Source: VXYK01 sp965214565 | GTDB lineage: Bacteria; Actinomycetota; Acidimicrobiia; Acidimicrobiales; Aldehydirespiratoraceae | Length of the DNA: 64,000 bases | Direction: 5' to 3' | Assembly: GCA_965214565.1 (NCBI GenBank) | Contig: OZ243951.1 | Coordinates: 1,116,001 to 1,180,000, forward strand | Shown: positions 43,400 to 52,035 of the stretch, piece by piece | Layout of the letters: each line of letters begins with the position of its first letter | How positions within the stretch are numbered: the first letter of the stretch is position 1 | Notes under the pieces: model-generated | What the model was told of the DNA's origin: nothing | What the model saw: only the letters and a program-made list of their open reading frames with translations | Databases searched by the model: none | Translations under genes and position numbers: made by a program

Positions 43400-44223
43400 G
43401 GGCGGGCATTTGTCAACAGCGCCAACAGCGCCGCAGCAGCCCCTGCTCCTTCAGCGCTCGCAGCCGCCAGCACCCCGCCCAGATCAACCGGGATGACCAG
43501 GTCGGTCGTCGACAGTCGGGCCCGGACCGTATCGCCGTCGATCACGAATTCGGTGACACTGAGTTCGGGCGGGGCTTCATCGACGGGAAACGAGAGTGCA
43601 AGGGGAAGACCAGCCACCCGGCTTGTGGTCCGACCCCACAGACCTGCCGAAACCACATGCATGTAGACCCGTCGATTATGCAGCTCCGGACCGCCGCCGC
43701 TTGAGATGAGCCGGGACGACCATCCGGGCCGAATCACAAAGACGCCATCGACAATCTCCACCTTGGCGTCCAGATCTCGGAGTTCGAGCCAGCGCTGCAG
43801 CTCTGCAACCGAAGTCTCGACTTCGGTAGTGAGCCTCCCGACTTCGACTCGGTCGAGCCTGTCGGGATCGAGCCCGACATCGTGCGCGGTGACCAACGCC
43901 CGATCGAAGCCGTAACCCTGCCAGGAACCGTCCGTGAGTTCGATGCCGAGCCGCTGCCATACCGCGATGCGGCCACTGGCAATCACCGGGAGAGCGAAGG
44001 ACGGAACAACTTCGACCACCCTTTGGAGAGTCGCCGAACTGTCCTGGTGTGCGGTCGAGGAGATCCTGCGACCCTGAAGCGTCATCGACGCGGCCTTGAC
44101 CGCTGCCTCGAAAGCACTGTGAGCGGTCACCGGCACGCCGACCACACCCTCAATGGCCTTGCCGAATTCCGTCCCCAGCAGACCCAGCGATGCCAGGTGC
44201 TCCGTCCAGCGTCGATTCGGCAC
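43396..44223 (-). CDS. Hypothetical protein of 275 residues
   Basis: The product has no signal peptide or clear transmembrane segment. It shows a central region rich in beta-strand-like sequence (VEIVDGVFVIRPGWSSRL) and a small-residue C-terminal helix (GVLAAASAEGAGAAAALLALL). No family is recognised. It is coupled to the HAD gene by a four-base overlap and is divergent from the gene at 44281. Confidence 0.65.
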   Translation of the reverse strand: MPNRRWTEHLASLGLLGTEFGKAIEGVVGVPVTAHSAFEAAVKAASMTLQGRRISSTAHQDSSATLQRVVEVVPSFALPVIASGRIAVWQRLGIELTDGSWQGYGFDRALVTAHDVGLDPDRLDRVEVGRLTTEVETSVAELQRWLELRDLDAKVEIVDGVFVIRPGWSSRLISSGGGPELHNRRVYMHVVSAGLWGRTTSRVAGLPLALSFPVDEAPPELSVTEFVIDGDTVRARLSTTDLVIPVDLGGVLAAASAEGAGAAAALLALLTNARP

Positions 44224-44280
44224 GTCTTCACGCTACCCCACAGCACCGAAGCGGTCCCGGCGGCGAGTACTGTTCCGGGC

Positions 44281-45294
44281 GTGACGGCATCGATGGAAGC
44301 ACCCGACGGAGCCACCGTTCACGACGGCGTCGAAGGATGGACAGTCGATGGATCGTATGACCAGAAGATCCTCGACGATGCCACCGCTCTGTTGGACGCC
44401 GAACTCCCCGACCCTCGCTTCGTATCGTCGGACTACCTGCGTTGGGCATACCGCGACAACCCGCTGGGACGCGCCATCGAGAGGCACCAGATCGTCGTCA
44501 CTGGCGGCGAGACGCGACTCGTTGCCCACTATGCCAACATGCCTCGGGTGTACCGCGGGCCCGACGGTGAACGCAGCAACGGGGCCTGGTCACAGAACGC
44601 AGTTGTACACAGAGACCACCAGCGAACCCGGCACTTCAGTCGTATCGGTCTCGAGATCTACGACGAAGCCAGTGATCGGGGCTGGTCGTTCGTCGTCGGC
44701 GTGACCAACAAGAAGTCGACTGGTGCAGTCGTCAAGTACATGGGCTGGCGGTTGGCAGGACCGCTGCCGGTGCGGGTCATCAGCCCGCTGGGCCGTGGTT
44801 CACGCCGTATCCGGCACATTGAGGTCAGTGCCGGATTCCTTGATTCGGGCGAGTTTGAAGAGTTCGCCAACACCGTCGACCGTCACAGAGTCAGCGGTTG
44901 GGCGACCCACTACACGCCGGAGGTGCTGCGTTGGCGTCTGGCGTGCCCGCACACCCAATATCACCTGCACATCGCCGACGACGTCGCGTTGATCACGGCC
45001 CGTTCCGCCGCAGGTCCGATTCCAGCCTGCGTTGTCCTGAAAGTCTTCCCGCTGACCATCAGCTACGTCAGTGTCGACGCCACCCGTGCCATCCGCTCGG
45101 CGACGCGCTGGCACCGCGGGGCCTTCGCGGTCTACGCAGGCTTCAACGGTTCAGTCCGGGTGCGTGGTGTTCGTCCTCCAAGAAGGCTTCAACCGTCGCC
45201 GCTCAACCTGATCATCCGGCATCTCGACCCGACAGTCGACCAGAACGCGATCACCCTCGACACCTTCGAGTTCTTGGACATGGACGCCTATTAG
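44281..45294 (+). CDS. Hypothetical protein with GNAT-like features
   Basis: From the GTG at 44281 the product is 337 residues; the frame is open upstream but only as shadow of the opposite gene. Segments such as VAHYANMPRVYRG, ERSNGAWSQNAVVHRDHQRTRHFSRIGLEIY and GWSFVVGVTNKKS resemble N-acetyltransferase-type folds used in cell-envelope or capsule clusters. The assignment is tentative. It converges on and overlaps by four bases the 118-residue gene on the other strand. Confidence 0.68.
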   Translation: MTASMEAPDGATVHDGVEGWTVDGSYDQKILDDATALLDAELPDPRFVSSDYLRWAYRDNPLGRAIERHQIVVTGGETRLVAHYANMPRVYRGPDGERSNGAWSQNAVVHRDHQRTRHFSRIGLEIYDEASDRGWSFVVGVTNKKSTGAVVKYMGWRLAGPLPVRVISPLGRGSRRIRHIEVSAGFLDSGEFEEFANTVDRHRVSGWATHYTPEVLRWRLACPHTQYHLHIADDVALITARSAAGPIPACVVLKVFPLTISYVSVDATRAIRSATRWHRGAFAVYAGFNGSVRVRGVRPPRRLQPSPLNLIIRHLDPTVDQNAITLDTFEFLDMDAY

Positions 45295-45647
45295 GGGCCT
45301 TCGGGCGATTCGGGTTTGCTCTGCGGTGTGGAGAAGAGGTCTTTCTCGTCTTCGGGGAGGACCCCCTGCTTGCGCATCCGCGCTCTGCGCTCTGCCTCCA
45401 TGTAGAGGTAACGCGCAACGTCGTCCGGGGTCTCATCTTTTGACATGAGTTCAACGGCGAACACATCACACATCAACTCCGCCCGGATGTCGTCGCGCGT
45501 CACTCCGTTCTTATCGGGTTCCCCCGCGGCTCTCCGCAGGTGCCGTCTGAACAGCCTCAAACAGGTGTAGGCCGAAAGCGACGATCCGAGCGTGAACATG
45601 AGTCCGCCGAAAACAAAGAACTGCAGCGTCAACAAGGTTTGCGCCAT
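45291..45647 (-). CDS. Single-pass membrane protein of unknown function
   Basis: The 118-residue protein has one N-terminal transmembrane helix (about 8-27) followed by a charged cytoplasmic tail rich in Arg, Glu and Asp. No domain is recognised. AAGGAAAA precedes the ATG. The 129-base gap to the upstream metallo-hydrolase gene holds its promoter region; nothing else is seen there. Confidence 0.65.
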   Translation of the reverse strand: MAQTLLTLQFFVFGGLMFTLGSSLSAYTCLRLFRRHLRRAAGEPDKNGVTRDDIRAELMCDVFAVELMSKDETPDDVARYLYMEAERRARMRKQGVLPEDEKDLFSTPQSKPESPEGP

Positions 45648-45776
45648 ACTGATTTTCCTTATAGATCAGTCAATTTATGGCGCCCGGCAAGTAGGCCGCG
45701 ATACTCACGACGGAACGTATCGCCCCCCGCAGCAAAAGTCTAGGAGTTCTTTTACCTTCAATCCGGCTCGGCCTCT

Positions 45777-47183
45777 CTAGACATCGGCACCGAAGCGTTC
45801 GGCCAGGTGGTCGACGGGATTGCGCAGCACCACAACCGGGATCTGCTCGATGAGCTCCCGGTGACGGCGCAACAGCGCGGTCCAGAAGCGGAGCCGGCGA
45901 GCGCTGCGGCGCAACGGCAGGTATCCGAGTTCCCACATCATCGCCAAGCCCCAGAAACCGAGGTCGCTCTGCACCCCGTCGGGTGCAAGCGCGGTATGGA
46001 TGCGCATTGAACCGTGAACCAGATGCAGGATCGTGTCGTGTATCGCCTCAGCGAGTACCGCTTCAGGAACTGTGGTTATCCCGGATCGGTCAGCGGGAGG
46101 TTCTACTGACCGGCCGACTGACCGGGACCCGAACGACACCCACCAGTACGGTGTGGACTCGTCGGAAGGCACATGGAAGACGAAGGGCTTCGGCGCCAGC
46201 CGACGGCCGAACACCCTCGGGACGTCCTGCACGAAGCGCGTCAGATAGGACTCGAAGTGGGGCCAGTCCACAACCACGCCCTCCTCGCGGGCGGTACGCT
46301 CAGCGATCTTGGGGGCATGCACCTTCAGCAGGTCTTCAAGATGTCGGCTGCGATCGGTGTACCAGTCCTTTTCGGAGCGGGTGAACCCCGTCTCGCTGTC
46401 CCAGATGTCGCCCGGTGCCATGGTCACGACGTCTGTGCCTTCGATGCCTCCGCGTTCAGCCACGCCGTCTACGACCATGTTGGGGGTCACCAGGTGTTCG
46501 TTGACCGGCCGGCTGTCCGGGTGCAGGAAACCGACCATCGAACCGAAGGGCACCGCAAACTCGGGTTGCAGTCCCGACATCACGTCGTGGAAGTCGTCGA
46601 TGTAGGTGTCGCGTGACACCAGTCGAAGCTGCTCGGGGTCTTCCGCCTCGTACAGGACGGGATATGACTGCGCGAACGAATGGCTCTTGCAGGCAAGTGT
46701 CGGCCGGCCGAAATCTCGTTTGATCTGGGAGAGCGAACGCCTGCGGATCTTGCAGTCGTTGATGTCGATCACAACATTGTCGTCTTCGGCGACCACGAAG
46801 GTCGTGTCGTCGAATCCGTACTGGTACGAAGCCACCCGAACCCCGTCACCGAGCTCGACCACGCGGCCGTGCACCAGCTCCTGAGGCGACTCGAAGCCCA
46901 GGCTCCTCACCTCATCAACCATCACATCCACCCCGAAGCGGGGGATCATCACTTTGGCCGACCGGTCCATCCGCCGCATCGACGGATAGTGGAAGTGGTC
47001 GAAGTGATGGTGGGTGAGATAGATCCAATCGGGACTGAACATCTGCCCATCGGGTTCCGCGCTCGGAGGGAAATGCCACCACGACCGCCAATAGCACGAA
47101 CCCGACAGCCACGGGTCGATCAACACAGTGCCCGCACGAGTCTTGATGCGCAGGCAGCTATGGCCGATAACGGTCACATGCAT
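45777..47183 (-). CDS. Metallo-beta-lactamase-fold hydrolase (UlaG-like) with C-terminal extension
   Basis: From the ATG at 47183 (MHVTVIGHSCLRI; a GTG-type start seven codons upstream is possible) the product is 468 residues. Residues about 1-250 form an MBL fold with THHHFDHFH as the zinc motif and IDPWLSGS before it, as in UlaG and CMP-sialate hydroxylase-like proteins. The C-terminal 200 or so residues are of unknown fold. It is divergent from the GT-C gene at 47220 with only 36 bases between starts. Confidence 0.77.
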   Translation of the reverse strand: MHVTVIGHSCLRIKTRAGTVLIDPWLSGSCYWRSWWHFPPSAEPDGQMFSPDWIYLTHHHFDHFHYPSMRRMDRSAKVMIPRFGVDVMVDEVRSLGFESPQELVHGRVVELGDGVRVASYQYGFDDTTFVVAEDDNVVIDINDCKIRRRSLSQIKRDFGRPTLACKSHSFAQSYPVLYEAEDPEQLRLVSRDTYIDDFHDVMSGLQPEFAVPFGSMVGFLHPDSRPVNEHLVTPNMVVDGVAERGGIEGTDVVTMAPGDIWDSETGFTRSEKDWYTDRSRHLEDLLKVHAPKIAERTAREEGVVVDWPHFESYLTRFVQDVPRVFGRRLAPKPFVFHVPSDESTPYWWVSFGSRSVGRSVEPPADRSGITTVPEAVLAEAIHDTILHLVHGSMRIHTALAPDGVQSDLGFWGLAMMWELGYLPLRRSARRLRFWTALLRRHRELIEQIPVVVLRNPVDHLAERFGADV

Positions 47184-47219
47184 AGGCCGCCACGGTATAG
47201 CCACAACTAGGATTGGCGG

Positions 47220-48662
47220 GTGCGCACGCCCTTCACTTCATTGAAACGTGGCACTTCCCTCGAGAGTGGCACTTCACCGAAAAGTCGCACGTCAATGAAC
47301 AGTGGAGCCTTCGGTTGGCTGGTGGCGGGAGTGTTCCTCTTCGCGGTGGCCGTGCGCTGGTTCGTGTTCCTGCGGTGGTACCGATACCTGCCGATCGGCG
47401 AGGTAAACGACAACGTCTATTACCACGTGACCGCCAACTTGTTGGCGGAGGGGCACGGTTTCGCCGACCCGTTCGAGTACGCAATCTTCGGCGAACTCCA
47501 ACCAACGGCTGGACACCCGCCCGGTTACACGCTCTACCTGTCCATCTGGTCGTTGCTCGGACTCGACAGCGTTTCTTGGCATCGCCTCGCCGGCGGCGTC
47601 GTATCTGCTTCTGCGGTCATACCCGTGGGGATGCTCCTGCGACGCCTGTTCAACCAACGCACAGCTGTCATCGGCATGGTCGCAGTGGCGCTGCACCCGC
47701 CCCTATGGATGAACGACGCGTTGATTCTCTCGGAGTCTATGTACATCCCGATCGCAGCATGGACTCTCTGGTTCGCCCACCGTGTCTTCGACGAGCCTTC
47801 CTGGCGGCGAATCATTGAACTCACCGTGGCGCTCTCCCTCGGAGCGCTGACCCGCAGCGAACCCTTCATGTTGTTCTTCCTGCTGCTGGCACCGATAATC
47901 CTGACGCACCGTTCCCTGGACTGGCGTAGCCGGATTGTCCGCACATCGGGCGCGGCACTGATCGCCTTGTTGCTGTTGGCACCGTGGGTCGGCCGCAATC
48001 TGGCCACCTTCGACGAACCTACCTTTCTCGCAATCGGCCCCGGCTATGTACTCGAACTCGGCAACTGCGACGAGACCTACTCCGGGCGGCTGCTCGGATA
48101 TTGGAGCGGCGACTGTGATGCGACGGACTCTCGCGGTGCGCTGAGTTTCTGGAGCGCCGAGGACCGTCAGTCAACATGGCCCGACGGCGACGAATCGGTC
48201 ATCGGCGCGGCCAAACTCGACAAGGCCCTCGGATACATCGGAGATCACCTCAGCGAACAACCGAAGGTGATCGCCGCTCGGGTCGGGAGGGTGCTCGGGC
48301 TGTTCAGGCCCCTGCAAACCGCTGATTTTGATGTGTTCTTCGAGCGACGGATATCTTCACACGTCCACATCGGCCTGCTGAGCCACTATGTGGTGATGAT
48401 TGCTTCGATCTACGGTGCGGTGGTGATGAGCCGCCGGACATCTCTGCTGCCGGTGGCCGCGGTTGCCGGCACATCGGTCCTCACCGCGGCGATCACGTTC
48501 GGGATCACCCGCTACCGACTCGGTGCCGATCTGGTGTTCGCAGTGTTGGCCGCGGTGGCGCTGGGGGCGCTGCTGGATCGTTCCAAACCGCCCTCGGCAT
48601 CTTCGACGAGACATCTGGAATCAGCTGACAGGCAGGCGGAGCCGGAGGGCGTGTCAGCATGA
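47220..48662 (+). CDS. GT-C-type membrane glycosyltransferase (GT39/ArnT-like), first of a pair
   Basis: The 480-residue protein has about 10 hydrophobic segments and an acidic first extracytoplasmic loop (GEVNDNVYYHVTANLLAEGHGF, with the catalytic-type acid at about residues 62-64), which fits lipid-linked sugar transferases. The N-terminal 25 residues repeat a GTS-type hexamer (RGTSLE, SGTSPK, SRTSMN), so ATG 47295 is an alternative start. It overlaps the next paralogue by four bases. Confidence 0.78.
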   Translation: MRTPFTSLKRGTSLESGTSPKSRTSMNSGAFGWLVAGVFLFAVAVRWFVFLRWYRYLPIGEVNDNVYYHVTANLLAEGHGFADPFEYAIFGELQPTAGHPPGYTLYLSIWSLLGLDSVSWHRLAGGVVSASAVIPVGMLLRRLFNQRTAVIGMVAVALHPPLWMNDALILSESMYIPIAAWTLWFAHRVFDEPSWRRIIELTVALSLGALTRSEPFMLFFLLLAPIILTHRSLDWRSRIVRTSGAALIALLLLAPWVGRNLATFDEPTFLAIGPGYVLELGNCDETYSGRLLGYWSGDCDATDSRGALSFWSAEDRQSTWPDGDESVIGAAKLDKALGYIGDHLSEQPKVIAARVGRVLGLFRPLQTADFDVFFERRISSHVHIGLLSHYVVMIASIYGAVVMSRRTSLLPVAAVAGTSVLTAAITFGITRYRLGADLVFAVLAAVALGALLDRSKPPSASSTRHLESADRQAEPEGVSA

Positions 48663-50062
48663 TCTCGCGGGTTCGTGAGGTCGTTGGTGGGCGCGGCGTC
48701 CCGGTCATTGTCGGTGTTGGACTGGCCGGCTGGTTCCTGCGGATCGCCGCGGTGCGCTGGTACCGCCCCACCTGCACCATCCGCGCAGCGGACTGCTACA
48801 CCCTCGCCGGTGACGCCTACTACCACCATCACCAAGCCGACCTGATCAGCAAGGGCCACTGGTTCATCAACCCGCACGAGTACATAGCCAACGGCCACAT
48901 CCTCGATTCGGCCGGTGACCCACCCTTGTATGCCCTCTACCTGGCGTTCTGGTCGCGTCTCGGGCTCGACGAGGTGAACGACCATCGCATGGTGTCCACT
49001 CTGGCGGGATTCGCGCTGATCGTTTCGTTGGGTCTTTTGGTAAGACGGCTGGCCGGAGATCTTGCGGGAATCATCGCCGCAGTACTCGCAGCTGTGCACC
49101 CGCTCATGTGGATCAACGACATGATGCTGTTGTCCGAGGGTCTGTACCAACCGGTGATCGTGGCAGTGCTCTGGGCCGGGTATGCGTGGATCGAGAAGCC
49201 GACCGCGAAACGGGTCGTCGTGCTCGGCGCGGTCATCGCTGTCGCAACCCTGACACGGGCCGAGGCCCTGGCCCTGTTCGGGTTCATGGTCATTCCGCTG
49301 GTCTGGTGGCTCGGCGGGGTCGGTCGGCGGGAGAAGCTGCGGCAGATCGTGTTGTGCGGACTGGCCGGGTTGATCGTCCTGTCGCCCTGGTTGATCTACA
49401 ACAACCTTCGTTTCGAGGATCCAGTGACGATGAGTGCCGTGCCTGGCACGGTGATGATGGCCGGTTCCTGCGATGAGGCATGGAGCGGAGAGGCCATGGG
49501 GTTCTGGGCGGTCTGCTTCGATTCCCGCGAGCTCTGGGACGAACTGGAAGCGGAACTGCCGGGTTCGACTCTGCGTGGCGAGTCCCGGGTCGTCTACGAC
49601 GAGTCCGTCCTCGATTCATTCAATCGGAAGTACGCCTTGGAGTACACGGCCGACAACTGGGAGCGGTTCGGTGTTGTGGCCGTGGCGCGCATGGGTCGGT
49701 CACTCGAGCTGTTCAAACCTGGCCACTCTCTGCGCCTGAACTATCAGGTCGAGGGGCGTTGGGAGGAACCGTCGACCTTCGGTCTCGGCTTCTACTATGC
49801 ACTCCTTCCGTTGACGATCATCGGCGCGGCGGTGTTCTGGCGCCGAGGCATCCGGCTCACGCCGATGCTGGCGATGTGGCCGACGATCATGTTGGCTTCG
49901 GCGATCACCTTCGGACTGACCCGCTACCGAGTCCCGATAGACATCGCCATGATGGCCCTCAGCGCTGTCGCCGTCTCCTGGCTGGTCGAGCAGTTTGTTC
50001 GATCCGATTCGCCTCGGACGCCTTCAGGCACGCCCGCGGAGGACTCGGCCGAAGTAGGTTGA
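48659..50062 (+). CDS. GT-C-type membrane glycosyltransferase, second of a pair
   Basis: This 467-residue paralogue of the preceding protein shares its loop pattern (CYTLAGDAYYHHHQADLISKG, SGDPPLYALYLAFWSRLGLDE, LHPLMWINDMMLLSE-like VHPLMWINDMML) and terminal helices (ITFGLTRYRVPIDIAMM). The ATG overlaps the previous TGA as ATGA. Both probably add sugars from polyprenyl-phosphate donors to a surface polymer. Confidence 0.78.
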   Translation: MISRVREVVGGRGVPVIVGVGLAGWFLRIAAVRWYRPTCTIRAADCYTLAGDAYYHHHQADLISKGHWFINPHEYIANGHILDSAGDPPLYALYLAFWSRLGLDEVNDHRMVSTLAGFALIVSLGLLVRRLAGDLAGIIAAVLAAVHPLMWINDMMLLSEGLYQPVIVAVLWAGYAWIEKPTAKRVVVLGAVIAVATLTRAEALALFGFMVIPLVWWLGGVGRREKLRQIVLCGLAGLIVLSPWLIYNNLRFEDPVTMSAVPGTVMMAGSCDEAWSGEAMGFWAVCFDSRELWDELEAELPGSTLRGESRVVYDESVLDSFNRKYALEYTADNWERFGVVAVARMGRSLELFKPGHSLRLNYQVEGRWEEPSTFGLGFYYALLPLTIIGAAVFWRRGIRLTPMLAMWPTIMLASAITFGLTRYRVPIDIAMMALSAVAVSWLVEQFVRSDSPRTPSGTPAEDSAEVG

Positions 50063-50073
50063 GGGCACCTGTC

Positions 50074-50916
50074 GTGAGCAACATCGCTTTTACGCTCGAT
50101 CTCGAGGATCATCGGCCGAACGAGTCGGTTGAGCCCCGTTTCGGCGCGGTCACCGACGAGTTGTTGCAGGACCTCGATGAATGGGGTGTTACCGGAACGG
50201 TCTTTGTTGTCGGAGAGTTGGCGCGCGAAGACCCCGACCTGGTGGCTCGGGTTGCGGCCCGGGGCCACGAGATCGGCTTGCACGGAGCGAATCACACACC
50301 GTTGCCCGAGGTCGGACCCGACGCCTTCCGCAGGGTCACCGCTGAGGCCTGCGATCGGGTCGCCCAGCTTGTGCAGGCCGAGATCAAGGGGTTTCGGGCG
50401 CCGATCTTCTCGCTTGTACCCGAGTCGGCCTGGGCGCCTGAGATACTCGGCGAGCTCGGATTCAAGTACTCCTCCAGCGTGCTACCGGCCCGCAACCCGC
50501 TGTTCGGGTGGCCCCAAGCTCCCCGAACTCCATTTCGCTGGCCTTCAGGGCTCATTGAGATTCCATCGCCTGTCTTCGGGTTCGGGCCGCTCACGCTCCC
50601 GCTTCTGGGCGGGACATACCTGCGCGTGGCGCCCGGACCGATAGTCGGCTGGGCGAAGAGGAGAGCCCCCGATCACGCCTGGCTGTATGCCCATCCCTAC
50701 GACTTCGACCCCGACGAACCGCGCTGGGTCGTCCCCGAGGTCGGGCGTGTCGGTAGCAGAGTGTTGTGGTGGGGCCGGCGCAGGATGAAGGCCCGGGTCG
50801 AACAACTTGTGGCGGGCAGTCGACGCACCCTGGCCGAGGTAGCCGCCTCCATGACTGCACCACCGGTGTTCTCGCCTGATTCGGGCAGCGAACTCGAAAC
50901 GGAGTCGGGCCGATGA
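50074..50916 (+). CDS. Polysaccharide deacetylase (NodB-like)
   Basis: From the GTG at 50074 the product is 280 residues; the frame is open far upstream as shadow. The catalytic core has TLDLEDH (metal-binding Asp region), GHEIGLHGANHTPL (His pair) and FRAPIFSLV, typical of the PEP-CTERM/XrtA-type deacetylases. It removes N-acetyl groups from an envelope glycan. It overlaps the next gene by four bases and follows the GT pair by 11 bases, so all four form one operon. Confidence 0.83.
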   Translation: MSNIAFTLDLEDHRPNESVEPRFGAVTDELLQDLDEWGVTGTVFVVGELAREDPDLVARVAARGHEIGLHGANHTPLPEVGPDAFRRVTAEACDRVAQLVQAEIKGFRAPIFSLVPESAWAPEILGELGFKYSSSVLPARNPLFGWPQAPRTPFRWPSGLIEIPSPVFGFGPLTLPLLGGTYLRVAPGPIVGWAKRRAPDHAWLYAHPYDFDPDEPRWVVPEVGRVGSRVLWWGRRRMKARVEQLVAGSRRTLAEVAASMTAPPVFSPDSGSELETESGR

Positions 50917-51668
50917 ACTCCGAGACTCCCGAATACAGCCAGGACGACTTGGCACACAAGTTGCCCGATGCAGAGATCGTTGATCGCATCGAATGGCTCA
51001 CCGATCAGTGCGCCGGGAAGCGGGTCATCCATGTCGGGTTCGCAGACGCCGGATTCCGCCGCGAACAGGGCCGCGCCGGGAGCTGGCTTCACGGTCGCCT
51101 CCATGACGTCGCCGCTGAACTCGTGGGCGTCGACAGCGATCGCGCCGGTGTCACCGCCGCCGCCGAGGACGGCTTCGAGGCCCACCTGGTGGACTGCACA
51201 GACGCCGGAGCCGTAGCCGCCCTCGCGTTGGAGCCCGCCGACATCGTGTTGGCCGGCGAGGTGATCGAACACATCTCCGCCCCGGGTCCGCTTCTCGACG
51301 CTCTGCATCACCTCTGCAAACCGGACGGCACACTGATCATCACGACACCCAACGCCTACGGCCTGATCAACGTGGCCGCGTCGATCTTCCGAGGGGTCGA
51401 GATCAACCATCCCGACCATGTGGTGATGTTCACTTGGCGCACCCTGACTGAGCTGTTGCGTAGATCAGGATGGGAACACGACCAGACCGTGACCTATGTG
51501 CCTGCGGTACGCGAGCGCGGCGACCGGAGTCGATTCGAGGCCGCCGCGGTTCGTATGGTCGTCGGTCTCGAACGGGTGCTCGGCAAGCTGAACCGCCCCT
51601 TCTCCGCCGATGGCCTCATCGTCATCGCCAAGCCTTCCCGCGCGCGGCGCTCACCCGAACACCGATGA
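50913..51668 (+). CDS. SAM-dependent methyltransferase of the glycan operon
   Basis: The 251-residue protein has a motif-I-like VIHVGFADAGFRR (about 38-50, lacking the usual GxGxG), ELVGVDSDRAGV and ADIVLAGEVIEHISAPG, as in class I methyltransferases of glycan clusters. Target unknown; probably a sugar or lipid-linked intermediate. Start ATG overlaps the deacetylase stop by four bases. Confidence 0.75.
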   Translation: MNSETPEYSQDDLAHKLPDAEIVDRIEWLTDQCAGKRVIHVGFADAGFRREQGRAGSWLHGRLHDVAAELVGVDSDRAGVTAAAEDGFEAHLVDCTDAGAVAALALEPADIVLAGEVIEHISAPGPLLDALHHLCKPDGTLIITTPNAYGLINVAASIFRGVEINHPDHVVMFTWRTLTELLRRSGWEHDQTVTYVPAVRERGDRSRFEAAAVRMVVGLERVLGKLNRPFSADGLIVIAKPSRARRSPEHR

Positions 51669-51675
51669 GCGACTC

Positions 51676-52035
51676 TCAGGGCGTGGAACGGGGCCCGACC
51701 GCTTCGACTTCGACACGCAACAGAGCCAATTCCTCGGCCAGGTCCTGGGTTCGCGCCTCGACGCGGGACATCTCGTAGGACAGATGCACCGTCGTGGCGA
51801 ACAGGAACGCTGTGGCAGCGAAGAGCACCGTGGCGGGCTCGTATTCGATCCCAATGAAATCCGAGATCGGGACGAGAATGTCGGGCACCGCTGCCAGCGG
51901 AAGCAGCGCCACGCCGACAAACGACCAGAGCAGCGCATACTTGCTCTTGAGCACCTGGCGGCGAACCAAGCGGAAGATGAACAGGACCGTCAAGAAGATG
52001 ACGGTGGCGACGACGATGTGGGCCGAGGTTGACAT
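51676..52035 (-). CDS. DUF2304 membrane protein
   Basis: The 119-residue protein has three hydrophobic helices and a C-terminal coiled coil, with the family pattern RRQVLKSKYALLWSFVGVAL. DUF2304 proteins are commonly encoded next to polyprenyl-phosphate glycosyltransferases and may assist them. Its first 46 bases overlap the end of the large fusion gene upstream on the same strand. Confidence 0.8.
   Translation of the reverse strand: MSTSAHIVVATVIFLTVLFIFRLVRRQVLKSKYALLWSFVGVALLPLAAVPDILVPISDFIGIEYEPATVLFAATAFLFATTVHLSYEMSRVEARTQDLAEELALLRVEVEAVGPRSTP

Noticed and set aside
43882..44280. Upstream extension of the GNAT-like gene
   Set aside because: It is the opposite strand of the 275-residue gene; codon pattern and the divergent arrangement favour GTG 44281.
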